Below, piece by piece: positions 5,725-5,726 of a stretch of 5,726 bases of DNA. This DNA comes from CAYRFE01 sp964423645 [NCBI: uncultured bacterium]. GTDB taxonomy: Bacteria; Macinerneyibacteriota; Macinerneyibacteria; Macinerneyibacteriales. Where the stretch lies: the NCBI GenBank assembly GCA_964423645.1, contig CAYRFE010000070.1, positions 1 to 5,726 on the forward strand, read 5' to 3'. Both the position numbers and the translations under genes were made by a program. The notes under the pieces are model-generated. The model was not told where the DNA came from. It did no database searches and saw only the letters and a program-made list of their open reading frames with translations. Within the stretch, counting starts at the first letter, position 1. Each line of letters starts with the position of its first letter.

Positions 5725-5726
5725 AA

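Overview
The window carries seven protein-coding genes, all on the minus strand, with short gaps (the longest internal one is 137 bp) and Shine-Dalgarno sites of the AAGGAGG type. Base composition looks moderately AT-rich by eye. The gene set (TmcAL/YlbM, a GerW/YtfJ-like protein, an XpaC plus TelA/YaaN pair, a lipobox cyclophilin) is typical of low-GC Gram-positive bacteria (Firmicutes/Bacillota). Several of these families also occur in other phyla, so the phylum is an inference and I cannot name a genus.

In transcription order (high to low coordinate): the right edge (about 5680-5724) holds two copies of a 20-bp sequence at 25-bp spacing, which looks like part of an insertion-sequence end. 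A good sigma-70/sigma-A type promoter (5619-5647) follows. It is well placed to drive xpaC-like (4933-5565) and telA-like (3819-4907) genes, which form a two-gene operon closed by an intrinsic terminator at 3774-3797. Next come a secreted lipoprotein cyclophilin-type peptidyl-prolyl isomerase (3120-3746), with a perfect 14-bp hairpin just after its stop, and an EamA/DMT-family membrane transporter (2129-3007) with another hairpin at its stop. After a 137-bp leader-like gap comes a tight three-gene cluster: tmcAL (825-1991), a small DUF2953/YtfI-like gene (403-828) and a gerW-like gene (89-436). These overlap by 4 and 34 bp and are probably translated from one message. The left edge (1-60) holds a small hairpin and a motif that also resembles an insertion-sequence terminus.

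Functionally this is mostly ordinary chromosomal housekeeping and envelope-related content: wobble-base acetylation of elongator tRNA-Met (TmcAL), extracytoplasmic protein folding (PPIase), metabolite export or import (EamA) and an envelope or anion stress pair (XpaC/TelA) whose biochemistry is poorly known. I found no convincing new defence, mobile or regulatory system. The points most worth a second look are the two repeat-like edges, the operator-like symmetry inside the xpaC promoter, the terminator that leaves the PPIase gene without promoter room, and the fused arrangement of tmcAL with the YtfI/YtfJ-like pair.
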